Of a DNA stretch of 64,000 bases, positions 28,501 through 43,500 are shown one piece after another. Location: positions 377,001 to 441,000 of the forward strand of contig LR746273.1 of the NCBI GenBank assembly GCA_902729315.2, in the 5' to 3' direction. The stretch's first letter is position 1. Every line of letters begins with the position of its first letter. Both the position numbers and the translations under genes were made by a program. Under the pieces are notes generated by a model. The model was not told where the DNA came from. It did not search any database and was given only the letters and a program-made list of their open reading frames with translations. Origin of the DNA: Spirodela intermedia. Taxonomy: Eukaryota; Streptophyta; Magnoliopsida; Alismatales; Araceae.

Positions 28501-31500
28501 TTGGTTCTTTTAGCAAATAATCTTTTTGAAACGTTTCCTCTATTCTAAGAGATACAGCTATTCCATGTGCCCAATAGACTAATGTGACAATTTTTTAATC
28601 TCAAGGACCGAGATGCCCAGTGTTGGATAATTTACCAAGTTTGAACTATTTTGTGCACAGACCCTGCCCAGACATCGATGCAGAATGTGGCACAGTGTAA
28701 GGAGATACATATCTTAGTCACGTATATTCATGGATTTTTTAACATCTGTGAATACTGCCATCCTGAGCCAAAGTTAACTTAGTCAACAGTAACAGCTCGA
28801 GACAAAGGACTAAATGATATATTACAGAATGCCACAGTATCTAACTTCCAGGAATAATGTTGTTCTAATTTTTAGAGGTATTTATATTTAAATACACTCA
28901 TAATCATATCCCAGGTGCAAATTGTTAGTTTGATTGCCAATTTTGTTTTGTCCATCCGTTCTCTATTGAGCATGGTAAATATGCCTAATAATTTGTTCAA
29001 AAATATTTCACGATCTTGTAGTATATCTTAAATGCTTTGTCTTCATCACATGTAGAACACCCTAGTTCAAGAAGGCAAGGAGATGGCATCTGTGTTGTAT
29101 ACATATCGCAGCTGTGTCAAGGCCCTGCCTCAAGTTAAGTTTACTGATGAATGCAACAATAATATTTGCAGAAGTGATTGGAGTTTTTTCTGATTTCGAA
29201 GCTGTACACTTTTGTCAGAACATTTCGTTTTCATAACTTTTGTACATAAATGCTTAGAATTGCTTTATCTTTGTTTCTGCTAAGATCTTAAAGATACCTT
29301 GCAACTGCAAAAAGTTAACCATATTGTAGTTATGACTTTTCCTTGTTGTTCGGTTGGCTGGGCCTTTTAGATCTTGGAGCCACATTGGGCCCACCAAACC
29401 TGTACTGTTGAAATCATTATAATATTACCCTTAGTGGTGTGATGGTGTGAAAAAAGAATAAACTCTATCATCAACACCTGTGTTTTTTGGGTGTTGCTCC
29501 ATCAATTCTCTCCTCTATCTCAAAAGCTAGGGTTTTTTAGATGTTGCTTGATATCTCCCTTGAATCACAGATTCTCTACATACGGAAACATCCTCATTTT
29601 CAAAGTGATTCCTTTTCAATAATATCCATCTCTTACTCATAAATTGGCGAGTTCAATGTATCAGCTTTCGTTTCTACTTCTTTTCGCTGAGATAAATTCT
29701 ATTATATAGTGTTTGAAATGCCGCATATTCCCCTTATCATGTTTTGTCTCCTTTCTTCGGAATATCAGTGATTACCTTACTGGCATCGAGTAAGTCATAA
29801 AGATAATGTCTTTACATGCGATGCCATCCTTGCTATTTCAGTATTGCCTCATTTTCAGTCTTTTTAATTCCAATATTTGATTCTAAAAAGTTATTTTTAA
29901 TTCCTTGGCTTATGGGAAGCTTTTGTTAGATGTGTTAGCCCTTTTTGATTCAGGATTTATGTATTGGAATTCCAATAAATATCATGTTAATCAAGTTAAA
30001 ACTTCTAAATGTATAGTTTCAGAATTTTATAAAAGTTAACATCGGATTGTTATGCAGCTTTGGGAATGATTTGGTTTTGTTTTCGTTTATACACGAGTAG
30101 TTATTTAGGTATATATTTCCCCCTCGGCCTTTGAGTCTCATCTTTGAAATAATTACCATATCTGGTACTTGACAATGTCCCGAGGATCATAGGTTTCAAC
30201 TCGTGCTCTCTGAGATGAGTTTTGTAGCCAACCAAATCGCTTATCAGGTTGGCGCAGACAGCTTTAACGAGAAGATATTAGCGGAGAAAAGTCAGAGTTT
30301 CTAAATATTTTATCATTGCTTCTGAGGAAACGTAAGATATTACTTTCTAGTTGAATGAGCCTAAGCTCCGTCAAAATCTAAGTTTCTATCTCTAAGGAGA
30401 TTATGGCAGATCCTCTCATTCAACTATTTTATTCATGGGGCAATGTATGTAATATAAATCAAATATTGGTTTGTAATGTTGCAGCTTCCAGATTCTATGA
30501 AGCACAAGCAGGCAGACTTATATCTAGAGACTTATCAAGTCCTTGATTTGGAAATGAGCCGTTTACGTGAAATTCAGCAGTGGCAAGCTTCTGCTGTATC
30601 TAAGGTGCATTTTTAGTGTATACAGTTTTGTTATTTTATCCTTGATCCATAGAATTTTATGGTAATTGATGGCTTGTTATGTTTGCTCTTATTTAATGTT
30701 TGAGGAATAGCTTCAGCATACTATTTTGGTTAATAATATGTCATGCATACTATCTTTCATCAGTATGAAAGCATAAAATATACATGAAATGATCAACGAG
30801 CCAGAAGCTTCCACAATGTCATCTACTAGCTCAATAATATCCACCTAACATGGAACTTTTCTTAATTGGTTCTAGTGTTGAGAGGATGTAAGGTTAACAT
30901 CTTGCAAATAGAAAACTAGAACCTTGCAAATATGAGTTTTCTCGTTAGTCCAGAATGTGTAAGTAAAATCAATCCTTTGTAGTTTCGCTTGTCAGAGGTC
31001 TGGTTAGCTTTTGGCATTGTCTACAGTATCTTCATTTATCATCATAAACTGCTTCTTTGTACAATATCTGATTTGCCATTGGACAATGTCAAATGATCTC
31101 TGCTGACACTTGCTTCAGCTTCAAATATGACCAAAAGTCAATGATGCTTTGGATTCAAGATAAAGAGTTCTTTATTTGCTTTGAGCGCTACACTCATGGC
31201 TACATAGAGACGATTCTTATAAGTACTGACGCAAACCAGACTTAACCAATTCATAGAGCAAATGCTTTGAATCCCACGTTCTATGGATACTTAACCAACT
31301 TAGGAAACTGACCAACACTCTAACTAAATGAGAAAACCGACTAACATTACGAAACAGACCAACAACCTAACTAACATAGGATACTGACCAACGGCCTAAC
31401 CAAATTATGAAACCGACCAACAACCTAACCAACCTTGTCTTACGTTTTTCCCGCAACTTGGAAATACTCGCGTGAAATGACATATTGAATCCAAGATGGC

Positions 31501-34500
31501 TAATCTTTATGAACGTGGGATGTATGTTTTTGATGACCAAGTATTTTAAAGCAATATATTATTACACAGTGATGCTAGAGAGAACCTGAAAGTTATCCCT
31601 TTCATAATATTGGCATACTTGTATACAAGTACATGGGCCTAAAAGATGAAAAAAAATAGAAAATATGGAAGAACTGTACATGAAATATACTATACTTTCT
31701 GGATGAGATCATTGTGGATAAGATTGTAGCCAACATCGATGGTTATGTGCAATAAGTTAGATGAAGATATTGAATGATAATGTTGGGAGAACGGATATAC
31801 CTTTGTGCAAGGAACTTTCTTTGGAGGACATCAGTGGTGATTCTTGGGTGGTAAATGGTGTGATTGTGGCTTCATGGACGACATGGATAAATGTACCCTG
31901 AAATTTGGAGATGGCAAGAACTTATGCATAAAATGTTTATCCCATGAAAACGTGCGGTATGATTTTATGATACCATCTCTACTTACTTATTAGTGGAATT
32001 GGGCTCATTAAATGTACAGCCTTAGAGGTTATCATTGAAGGCTTACTAAATGTCTAACAAGACAAACTAGATAAATTTCGTTAACGTTATACACAAGTTC
32101 CGACTAAATGGATTTGGAATATGCGTGTGCTCCATCCCACGATTCCTCCCATCGTATTTGTTTTGGACTCTCAACATATCATATTTCGTTGCCTTTCACC
32201 AATTGCATTGAAGTCCTTTTTGGTCTTCCTTTACCAGCTTGAAAACTCTTGCAGAAATAATGATGCTTTCATAAAGGATAATCTCAATCTAATTTTCACA
32301 TCAGAACCATGAGAGGAAGAATTGCCTTGTTATGATTCGAATATGGTATTATGTTTCACCGTCAGTAACTTACAGGATTTCAGTAAGCACAGGTTTACCT
32401 CATTCCTTCACCTTATCTAATCTAACTTGTGCTGTTAGAAATGACATCAAATAGTTACTAATAGCAAATCATTATTTCTCTTGATATCACTCATTAGATT
32501 TCAACCCTGGTGCTGAGACGTTTCTACTTGTTCCTTTCGCTTCTAATCACTGGTATGAGAAATCTGTATTGAGCAATAATCCATGTAATGCAGCTAGCTG
32601 CCGACTTGCAAAGATTTTCAAGGCCAGAACGCCTTATAAATGGGCCGACAATTACACATTTTTGGTATGTTTCCTAATCCTCTTCTCTTGTGACAATCCG
32701 TAATATCTCCGGAATATCTCCGGTGAGAATCTTACCGTGGTGCCTAATTAATTAATTTTTTTTATGAGGATCCTTTTTTCCTGGAAAAATGTCTACTTAT
32801 GATTGGTTTAATAGTTCCAACAACAAGAGAGCTCTCCCGCAGTGGGCATTCTGTTTCTGTTTTGGTACCAATTCTGGGTCTTTTCTGCTTTAGATGAGGG
32901 ACATTTTTGTCAAATATTTTGTTGATAGAGAGGCATGAAACTTAATCTTTTAACTTTAGTGCTTCCAATAAGGAGGGTGAGTTTTCCTTTTGTGAATTTC
33001 TTATTACCTTAATGAAGAGTTTTCTGTGAAGTTTCGTACTATGTAGTGAGGAAAACCGTGACATAAAATGGGTATTTGCAATTTCGCACGTGTCTACAGT
33101 TCAGATGGAACTTTTGCGAGACCTATCTTATCTTAATTAAGTTGCTTAGTTCTTTGGACTATCTAGTGCATGGTTGATATAAAGGTGGAGTCTCTTAAAA
33201 AAATTTCAAATCGTTGGTCCTGCAATTGGATGTAGCTGAGGACTAGCTGATGGAATGAGGCTTATGATGACTATTATGTAACTGAAGGAGAATTTGAGTG
33301 TGAAAGTAGTCTAAATGTGCACATAATTGAGGTAAATGTTGGGCACTGAAACTGGGATGAGATCGTTGAGAGTTGTGGTGTATGATCTATGGTGGTGGGC
33401 TGTTGGCATCGTTCTCAAGGACAAATCGCGTATTCTCCTTTGTTTGTACCCAAATGCTGTTTCTTTTATCAAATGTTCTTTTTCATGAATACTGGATTCC
33501 TATGCATTTCGAATTGTAGATCATTGGACGGGTGCTTGACTAGATTGCTTTCAATCATTGTCTTACTCAGGTCGATCTTAAAGTTGCTTGATGTTTTGGT
33601 GCAACTTGACCACCTTAAGAACGCAAAGGCAAGCATACCTAATGACTTTTCTTGGTATAAAAGGTACAATTCCCCAGCTCTTTTCTAATCCTTTACCATC
33701 TGATGTGACCTACAGTTGACTCTAGGCCCCAGTCATTAAAAGAAAAAGTGCGTTTCCTAGTATTTTTATTATCAATACACAAGAACATGAAGCAATTTCA
33801 CTCCTCTCTCCTTGCTCCCACAAGTTCTTTCCCATCTAACCAATGGACTGCTGTAGACCCACTCCAGAAGGAAGTCTGCTTTATGCTTCCATATACCTTA
33901 TTTTGAGTACTACAGACAGTAACTTGTTAATTCTCATATAATGCTGGCATTCTTTTATAATACTACATATAACTTATCAATGACATTAGTTATAGTTTAT
34001 TCTGACTGGCTTCATTCTTTTCCAGAACGTTTACCCAGGTCAGTATTCAGTGGCAGGATATTGATTCAATGCGTGAAGAGTTGGATAATTTGCAGGTATG
34101 CGGCTTGATAGCTTTTGGCAATGGTCTCATAGAAATTTCTTGGCTAATTTCATATTATCTTATTATGATGGATAACATTTTAATCAACTGAATTGAATCT
34201 TATTATAATTTCATACGTTCGCTTTACAGATCTTTCTAAGCACCAGATGGGTTATCTTGATGAACCTGCATGCTGAGATGTTCAGAACAAATGCGTATCC
34301 TCTATCTTAGAATAATTTTTTTTGGTGTCAATGAGTGACTCTCTGATAAAAATTGTCGTTTGACATATCCCCCTTAAATGGATGCATTTAGAAGTTGTTT
34401 AATGCTTGATACATGTTTTTTTTGTGCAAGACTATCTTATATGATCACATAGGTAGGTTCAATGTAGATAAACATTGAAATACATGATATGGCCTTACTA

Positions 34501-37500
34501 AAATTTTGGGAAACGTTACCAGTATTATATTGGATTCCACCATGATAGAGAGAATGCAAGACGTTGTTAATGGTAATCGCTGATGGCTTCTTGTTGGAAC
34601 CTGGAGTTAAGTGTTGCTGGAAATGTTTTGTCAGGCAGTGGGTTCGAGCTTACCATCAAATTCAACTTGTACTGAGCAAATCAATTCAAGGACAGTTGGT
34701 CATTAGCATCTACGAAAGGGATTGAAGAAGAAAAGAGTCTGCAATGTTTACTAATTTGCATGTTGCTCGGATTGAGCTACTAAGACAGTCCGATCTTCCG
34801 GAGAAAAGATCAGAGCCTAGAGGATGAGATATTTTCCATTCATTTTCCTAGTGATTCTGAAACTTCCCTATTGTTTGTGAGGGGTGAACTCACCTGGAGA
34901 TGAGACATCACCTATGTGGAACAAGATAAGGCACATTGGCAGGTGACGAATTTGGCAGGGCATAGCAAACAACTCTGGAGAAGGGGGGAACAGTTGGGCT
35001 GACTGTCAGTGGTACAACTATTTGCCGTCTGTTAATTTTTCAATGTTAAAGTCACTTGATTACTTCAGTTCCTTCTTTTCCATCTCTCCGTTTTTCTGAG
35101 TTCTCATGATCACACTTGCTCATCCTTTGGCCTTTGGGACTGCCGGTGTTCCTTCTGTTTGATCTCCTACTAGGGAGTCCTACACAATCTCTCTCTATTT
35201 CATAGAGACACCATTCAAACCTGCTGTCTCATTATCTTCTTATCTTATCTTTTTTCTTCTCCTTTAATTCTCTCCATCTCTAACAGTTACCAGTTGTCAT
35301 TCTTGTTCTGTCCCCTCTCAGCTCTCTCTCTTTCTCCCCACCCCCCGGCCCCCTCTCTGTTCTTCACTTCACCCTACTTCTGTTCTTATCTTCTTGGTTC
35401 TTGGAGGGAGGGGGGGGGTTGATTGGCATGGGAATGGGATCCAGGCTTGCATATTTCTTACATTTGATGCGGTCTTCTGATTCTCCCTGAGAATGCTGTC
35501 TATGTTCACTTTCCGGGGAAAATGAAGAGATTTTTCCTTATGGAGGAGTGGCAACACGTCTTAATTCAACTTTGGACTGGTCAGGTTCTGTTAGTACCTT
35601 TCTTCCACAGATGGATATGCGTATGTGTACCAGTAAGCGGATTATATTTTGTATTTAGAATTATTCCTTTAATTTCACAGAGATGCTTTTAAAGTAAAAA
35701 TTCAAATAATTTGGAATCACGTGGATAGTGGAAACTTTGTCCTTGATTTGATGTCAGTATTGAGGATATTCTTCAAGTTCTTGTGGCGTTTTGTGTTGAA
35801 TCATTGGAGTTGGAATTTGCACTGCTCTTTCCAGAACGGCATACTCTACTTCGTGTTTTGCCTGTTCTTGTAGTTTTGTCAACTTCGTCAGAAAAAGATA
35901 GCGAGTCGCTATACAAAAGAGTGAAAATCAATCGTCTGATAAGCATCTTTAAGGTATGATTACGTCATTCATGAAAATAGTCTAACATTCTGTACTGTTC
36001 TTTCATATTATATTATCTGCATTTCACTGTCTCCCATTTATGCCATGGAATGCATATTAACATTTTTTTGGCTTCTTTGCAGAATAATCCTGTTATCCCT
36101 GCATTTTCAGATCTGCATCTTTCTCCTGCGTCAATCCTGAAGGAACTGTCAATGTACTTCCCGAATTTTTCAAGCCAAACGCGGCTACTTGCTCTCCCAG
36201 CCCCACATGAACTTCCTCCTCGGGAGATACAGGAATATCCTTTTGGATGATGTAGTTTATTTGTATCATCGATTCTGCCCAGTTTTCATCTTTTTTTGCT
36301 CATTGCGGTGAGAATCTTCTATGATGCATTTATTTTCTATTCTAGGCGCAGTTCCACTCAAAATGGGGCATATAGTCCTAAAACTCGTAAAACAATAAAG
36401 TGTTTCACATGTCTGCCTGTTAATGATGTATGTAGTGATGTTACATTAGCCAATGTGGTTCTTTCGCTTGAATGTTGCTGAATGTTGATTGTTTATTGAG
36501 AGATGAAACAAAGGTATTTAATAAAACTAAGCTATTTCTTTGGAAAACTCCTACGAAGATGGGAAATTCCCCGATAAACCTTTGCTTGCCGTACAGGAAC
36601 TCTTTGATTCAAGATCCGCTTGCCTTCCGCCCTTCCCTCAAACTTTAGTTCAAGTAATCACCTACCTCTCTGCAAGACAAAGATTTCATTGAACCTAGCT
36701 CGGCAGTATCATTAGATAATGAGGATTGGACAATGGTGACCTGTATTTCACAATTTGAAATTTGACCTGTGGGGTAGATTTATCCTTCATTTCAAGTCAT
36801 AATTAATTATTTTTATTTTTATTCTTTTTTCCTTTTCATCCTTTTGATTGGTTTTTTAAGTTGTCTTTGTATATCATGGTATCCATTGGACATCTAGACT
36901 ACGCCAAAATTCTAGGATACATGAAATGCGCTTTCTTCATGCTTCAGAACTGGATAACTGGAGTTCTTCGTGCTTGAGAACTAAATATCATTCCTAAACA
37001 AATGGGCTTTCGTAGCCAAAATTATTATTGGGACAATGCAAACTTCTTTCTCATGGTATATTTTTCCGACTTTATTTGAACTCCAGTTTCCTAATGCACG
37101 TCTCCCCGTAAAAACAAATAGCCTTTTGATGCAACCAATTTCGTTGTTTACTTGGTAAGCCTTAATTTAATCACGTTTCAGAGGCATTATCTGATTGTGA
37201 ATCACATTGAAGCTATTCGTGCGGAGCATGATGACTTTTCTGTTCGTTTTGCTTCTGCTGTAAATCAGGTATTTGTAGCTTGTCATTTGTGTGCAACACA
37301 AGGTCCTCACGTATCTAAATACCTGAACCTGTCCACCTGATAATTGATTCAAAGGATAATGAAAAGAAGTAATTTAAGATGGACAGGGGCTATAAGATAT
37401 ATCAGCTGAATAGGCTAACAGATTAGCAATGGCAATATGTGAGGCTAATATTAATTTTCTTTCTTTCCTCCTTTTTGTTTTTTCCACAGAAGAAAAAGAT

Positions 37501-40500
37501 GAAGAAAGAGATTGGTTATAGACCAGTAGACTTTCTTTTTGATATTCATGCCTATATCTTTTTTCTTGTAGAACTTTCAAATTTTTTTAGAATTATTATC
37601 ATTAACCGTCTTTTTTGTTGAGACGGAGTAAAACGAATCGTTAATGTTTTGCGTCTTGTAGCTAAGAAATAAGCTATCTTCACTAAATTAGCATGAAGTG
37701 CATAGACATCCTAACTTTTGATCCTTTGTTCTTCAGATATTATTACTTAGATCAATGGATAATGCTGATGTTGAATGGTCAAGAGAAGTCAAAGGTATTA
37801 TGTATGACATGGTTGTTGAAGGCTTTCAAATCCTTAGTAGATGGACCGGACGTGTCTGGGACCAATGTGCCTGGAAGTTTTCAAGACCCTGTAAAGATGT
37901 TCCTTCAGAGATGCAAGAGAATGTGACAACATTCTTAGACTATGAAAAGGTGTTTCTCTTACCTGCTTTCCTATCTACATTTTTCTGCATTAACATTCCG
38001 TCTTGGTCTGATTCCCTTACAGACATTGTTTTTGTTGGTTGATTTCATCATGTTAGATCTTACTTCGATTGTGAGGGTTAATGGTCAGAGGGTTACACCC
38101 TAGTGACGTGCTGCTACTGCTCTCCTAACTGCTAAGTGACCTTGTGAGCTTTTTTATTATGAGCTTTATCAGACTTTGTTTGCTTAGGCACTTGGAGCCG
38201 GTTGAGGACATGCGGGTTGGAGAATTGTAAAACTTTTCCGGTCCTTGGATATGTCTTTTGTTTGATTCATTAGTTTTGTAAGTTATACCTACCAAAGTGC
38301 ATAATTACTTAGCGTAGTTTATCTTTGTGAAATGACTAATTATTCTTCTCAACTTAACTGAGTGTAACTTTTACAATATATTTAAGTAACCCAGGCGATG
38401 GGCCTGGTAATAGGCCTGACAGTTTTGGTCCTAATATCATCTTCCCTATTGGTCTGATCCTGAAACATCAATAGTTATCAAAAAAGGTAATTGTTGGTGA
38501 TTTTGGAATATGTTGGACGCTTGGGGGGACGGGCTAACTTAAATGTTGTCATGACCAGCAATTGTCACTGATGATCCATCGGGTACAATTTTTTTGGGTT
38601 TCTCTGGGTAGCTTAAAGGTATGTACTGGTCAAGTTCATTTGGATATTGAGTTAAGTAGTCAATGGAACATAATTTATGGCTCGTGATTTGGAGTGGAAG
38701 CTTTAGAAAAGTCAGAAATAAGATATTAATAGCTCTGGGTCAATAAATCATTGTAGTATCTTGCGTCATAGAGTTTGTTTTTTGCAGTGTCACCCAAATG
38801 TCTTGGTTTGTGGGGGAGAAACATAAGATTTTTACTAATCTATGGCTGCATTAAGTCTATACCTGGGGCATGATCATTCTTCCTCTTCTGGTGCATTGAA
38901 ACATAATTTTACAAGAGAATTTTCTCATTTGGACCAGTCCATCCAAGTGGCTAATCTTCCTTTTTCCCTTCAAGAATGCTTTCATGATTTGTGATCATTG
39001 CAAACAGTTTTTTCCGTTCAGGCCGTAAATGGCATTTGTGCTTTGGTACTGTCTACTTAAGCTTATCGATGGAAAATTTGGGAAATCTCCGCAGGTATAC
39101 ACATTGTTTTTATAAAACTCAGACATCTTCCCACAGAATAATCAGAAATTAGAAGAAAAGATATGGCAGTAAAAGTAGGAATTAATTGTGGGAAGAACAG
39201 ATGTGAGAATGAAGGCCTATGGATACAGGGCTCGGAAGCTTTCTCTTGTACTGTCCCTAGAAGTCGCAAAGTTATGCATGGGGAGAAAATGGCTTAGAAA
39301 AAGGAAAAGCGAAAAAGCAGTAACAGAAAACACAACTTCCCAGGAATTTTTTATCGGCCTTATGTTATAGGAAGACTATATATAAAGAAAATGAGATATT
39401 CCTTACAACATTCATCACTTTGTTATGCTGAGATCTCATTTATAACTGGCATCATTTATCTTTGGATGTTATTAGGAACCAACATCTATATGCTTTTAGT
39501 ATTTGGCTTGAATCATGTTGCATTATTTTTCCCTGAAAAAACTATTATTTTTAGAAAATTCATTCTAAAATTATGTTTTTCGCAATCGAAAAAATTGTCT
39601 CTCTGATTTGAACTATGGCACTCATTATTTGGAGAATGTCGCAGACCCCTTTTGATATGATGCTTCATCCGTGGTTGATGCTTGAGTGTCATGCATTAAT
39701 CATTTTGAAGCACAACATCACTAGTTTCAATCCTCCAACGTTGCGATTTTCAGTCTGTGTCATTAAATATTGCAGTATTGACGATTATTTTTCATTGTTG
39801 TGCCTGAAAATCTGCTTGCAGGTGGTACGCTGGAACTATTCTGAGGACGAGAGGAAAGCTTTATTAGATATTATTAGTTACATAAAAAGTATTGGATCAA
39901 TGATTCAACGATGTGACACATTAATAGCAGATGCTTTGTGGGAAACTATTCATGTGGAGGTTCAAGATTTTGTCCAAGATAAATTGGACATAATGCTGCA
40001 TACTACATTTCGGAAGAAGAAAGATCTTTCTAGGTGAATTTAAAGATCTCTTACGTTTCGCTAGAGAAAGGAATAGTTATCCTCATCATCTTTGAGTGAG
40101 CTTTTATTTAATTCCTTTTTGCATTTTTATGAAGACTTGTTCCATTTGCTGCCGAGTATTCAAATAATGTATATACAGCAGCTTCTTTTTTGGCGATTAC
40201 CTACTTGACCTCTTTACCTGATGTTAGGTAATTGAAGTTGTTTTATTTAAGGGTGGAACATTTTTCGCTGAAACCTCGTTTTTTGTTTGGTAAAACTTAC
40301 CTGAATTGCTGATACATGATATTTTCTGAAATTTCTCTTTCTTCCTCACAATTTGAACAGGAACAAACTTTGAGTGGAAAGCTTACCTTAAAATCCTCTG
40401 GAGTACATTTAGTTCATATATTTATTCTTTTTGTGCCAACATTTACCTGACTTGATCCAAGCTTTGTGTGGTAGTGGAACCTTCTCGTTTTCCCCAATAC

Positions 40501-43500
40501 TAAGAAATTGCCGTTTAGATATGGCGTTTGATTGATTCATTCTTTCCTTATCTGACTACTTTCAGTGAATTGTGTTTGGGTCCCACAACAGGTACCAAAA
40601 CAATGACAGAATAATGGTATCGACAAAGGAAAATAACCAAGAGAAACTGGAATTAAACTCCATTGAAACAGCTAAGAGAACATAACAGATAGGCGCCCCA
40701 CTCTCCTACTGACTTCTTCAAAAAGTTCCCCCACATTGGGGTCCTCAGGGGTCCTTATATCCTTACTCCCTAAGTTCGCTGTGGGCCCACTTGGCCTCAG
40801 TCCTCCCTTACATTATTCTTCCTTTTACGCTTGTAAGTAATTCCAAAACGGGTTTGGGTCGTGGGTCCTTGCTCAGGCCCATTAAGCGGCCCAAATGGAG
40901 AACTAGGGAAATACCTAAGAAAATTTTCTGAAAAATGGATCATTACTTCTCCATTCACTGAATTATTTCTTAAAGAATATAGCTCATCTGAGATCGATCA
41001 ATACTTCTCGAATCAAGTTTTGTTCTTTGGCTTTCTAAACTCCTGATTAATATTCTTCCTAGAAAGCTAGATCTTTTTTCCCTTACGTATGATGCAAGGA
41101 ATAATGACACTTTTTACCTTGAACAAATGTCTCATATGTCATCTGTAACTATAGGATTCTTTCTGACATGCGCACATTGTCCGCTGATTGGATGGCAAAT
41201 ACAAACAAGCCAGAGGTGGAGTTGCTTTCGTTACCAAATGAAACAGAAGAAACTAAAAGAAGCACCTTTTATCCGAGGCCAGTTGCTCCTACTGCTGCCC
41301 AGGTTCATGTGCATAAGTTTTTGATTTTATGATTCTGAAATGCTATTTTGAAATGGACTTTGATTGATTCAGCCCGTGATATTTTGAATTTTAAGTGTTT
41401 CTTTTTCCATTCAGCAAAAAAAAAATACCCTCAAAATATTTACCTGCCTTCTTTCAGACTCTGTCATCATTTCATTAATTTCACAAACATAAACATTGTC
41501 AGAGTTAAACATTACTACAGAAATGGAATATCTTGGAACCTAGAACCTACTATTATCACCTAAATTCTGAAGTCTAGAGAGGAATTCTTCAAGCTATAGA
41601 TGTATGATTTAGTGGTATTGAAATTATTTGGGTAGCTTTGAAGGGGCACTTTTTGGTGAGACACATGGTGGGGGACTTTTTCTCTTTACTAAGCATCAGT
41701 CACTTTTCTTGTCTGCAATTGATCCTTGTTGATAGAAAGGAACGGAGAAGATAATGAGGGGGAACAGTATGCCAAAAGACGTTCATTCGGGTCCTCCCTA
41801 TCTATTCATAAATAATAAACTTTAAAAATTTGATTGGATAAGAACATCCCAATAATCAGCGGCACTATGCATAAATTATAAAAAAAATAAAATTGAAAAA
41901 ACTATATATAAATGCGCTATTATTCTTAATACTCCCCTTGAAGTTGAGCATAGATATCCATCATTTTCAGCTTCTTAAATGGTGTAGAATTAGCCCTGTG
42001 AAATCCTCTAGGCTAGAACATCTGCTCGATGATCATTTGAACGGATTTATGACATTCACAATTCCTCATTATCGACCTTTTTTTGAATGAAATTCTGATC
42101 AGTCTTTTTATGTGATTTGTTAGGCCGTTTGAAATGTACTGAACATCCATACTTTTGGACCCGGCTCTTGCCTAATTCATGCATACTGTCTAGATGCATG
42201 CGGTGGGAGACAATTTGCTCTTATGTTTGGTGGATGCTGGACTTTGTATAATTTGTGCTCATGTTTCTATGAAAGGTGTTGACATTTACCCAAAAAAGAC
42301 AAGGACAATATACATTGGTCACTAAGTTGACGCTTGAAATTCTAAATGTGTATATATTAAATATTGAAAGTCCTTACTGTTTAGTCAAATGCATGATTAT
42401 ATTGAAATATTAATGAATGAGCGTTGGAGATTCAAGATATAATCTGTAATCTTTAGAACATTGCTCAACACAGGCCTAGATTTGTGAATTCTATAATATT
42501 TTTCGTTTTTCGCAAAGGAACTTGTCGACTCTCTCCCTAAATATGGAAGTTTGATTTGTCATGACCTCAGCAAGGTTTTATGTGATATAGAGTCGGTTTT
42601 ATGAGCTATTTTATTCATTCTCTTGTCGACGACACAGGCTGGTTTCCTAGTTAAAGATGATGAGGACATCAAGAATGTTCCTTATCCACTAGGAATCATT
42701 TTTTCCCAGTTCAAGTGCAATCATGTTATATTTTTGTAAACCTTATGTACTCATATGATGCTCTCTTCTGAAAGTTTTTTATTTTGATTTGTGACGTTCG
42801 TTCTGCAGATTCATTGCCTGCAATTTCTAATTTGTGAACTACTATCTGGTGGTAACTTAAGAAAACCTGGAGGGCTTTTTGCAAGTAATAGTTCGGGAAT
42901 TTCTGTTGATGATCTTAAGCAACTGGAGACATTCTTTTACAAGCTCAGTTTCTTCCTGCATATTCTGGACTTCACAGGTCATTATCAAATGGCTTATTGG
43001 ATTTTATGTAGTCAATATATTATCCATATAAAGGCCCAGGTGGTTTTTTAATCTACTGAGCTGGTCGTTATCGAAAGGCTTACCTAATGCTCTTGAATTT
43101 AATCCAAGCCTAGGTTGTCCATGTATTATCCATATAAAACCCTAGGTAGTTTCTTACATACAAACTTGAAAATGCCAAAAAATGTTTGGAAATTTTTTTA
43201 CGCAATAGAAATTTTTGTTTTGGATTCCGTAGTGTGGAGAAACTAGAGTCACTATTGTTCTCAGTGTTTCATTTATGCATACTAATAATCAATTGTACAT
43301 TGGCTGATATAAATACTTAATTATAACATACATTTATCAACCAGCTCAAATATCCTTGATCATGAGACGTATAATTGTCACTACAGTTAAGAACCATAAT
43401 TGCAACGGTAATGATTGAAATTAACACAACAGAACCAAGTGGATCAAAAAATATCCAACCTCTTAGAGAAAATCACTATTGGTGGTCCAAGACCATATAT

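Noticed and set aside
31960..31985. A TGATACCAT match that could be a minus-strand primer-binding site
   Set aside because: Only the first eight bases fit tRNA-Met and no LTR-like repeat flanks it.
34630..34660. GGGTTCGAGC resembling a tRNA T-arm
   Set aside because: No matching A box, acceptor stem or anticodon arm at the right spacing. No tRNA gene was found anywhere in the window.
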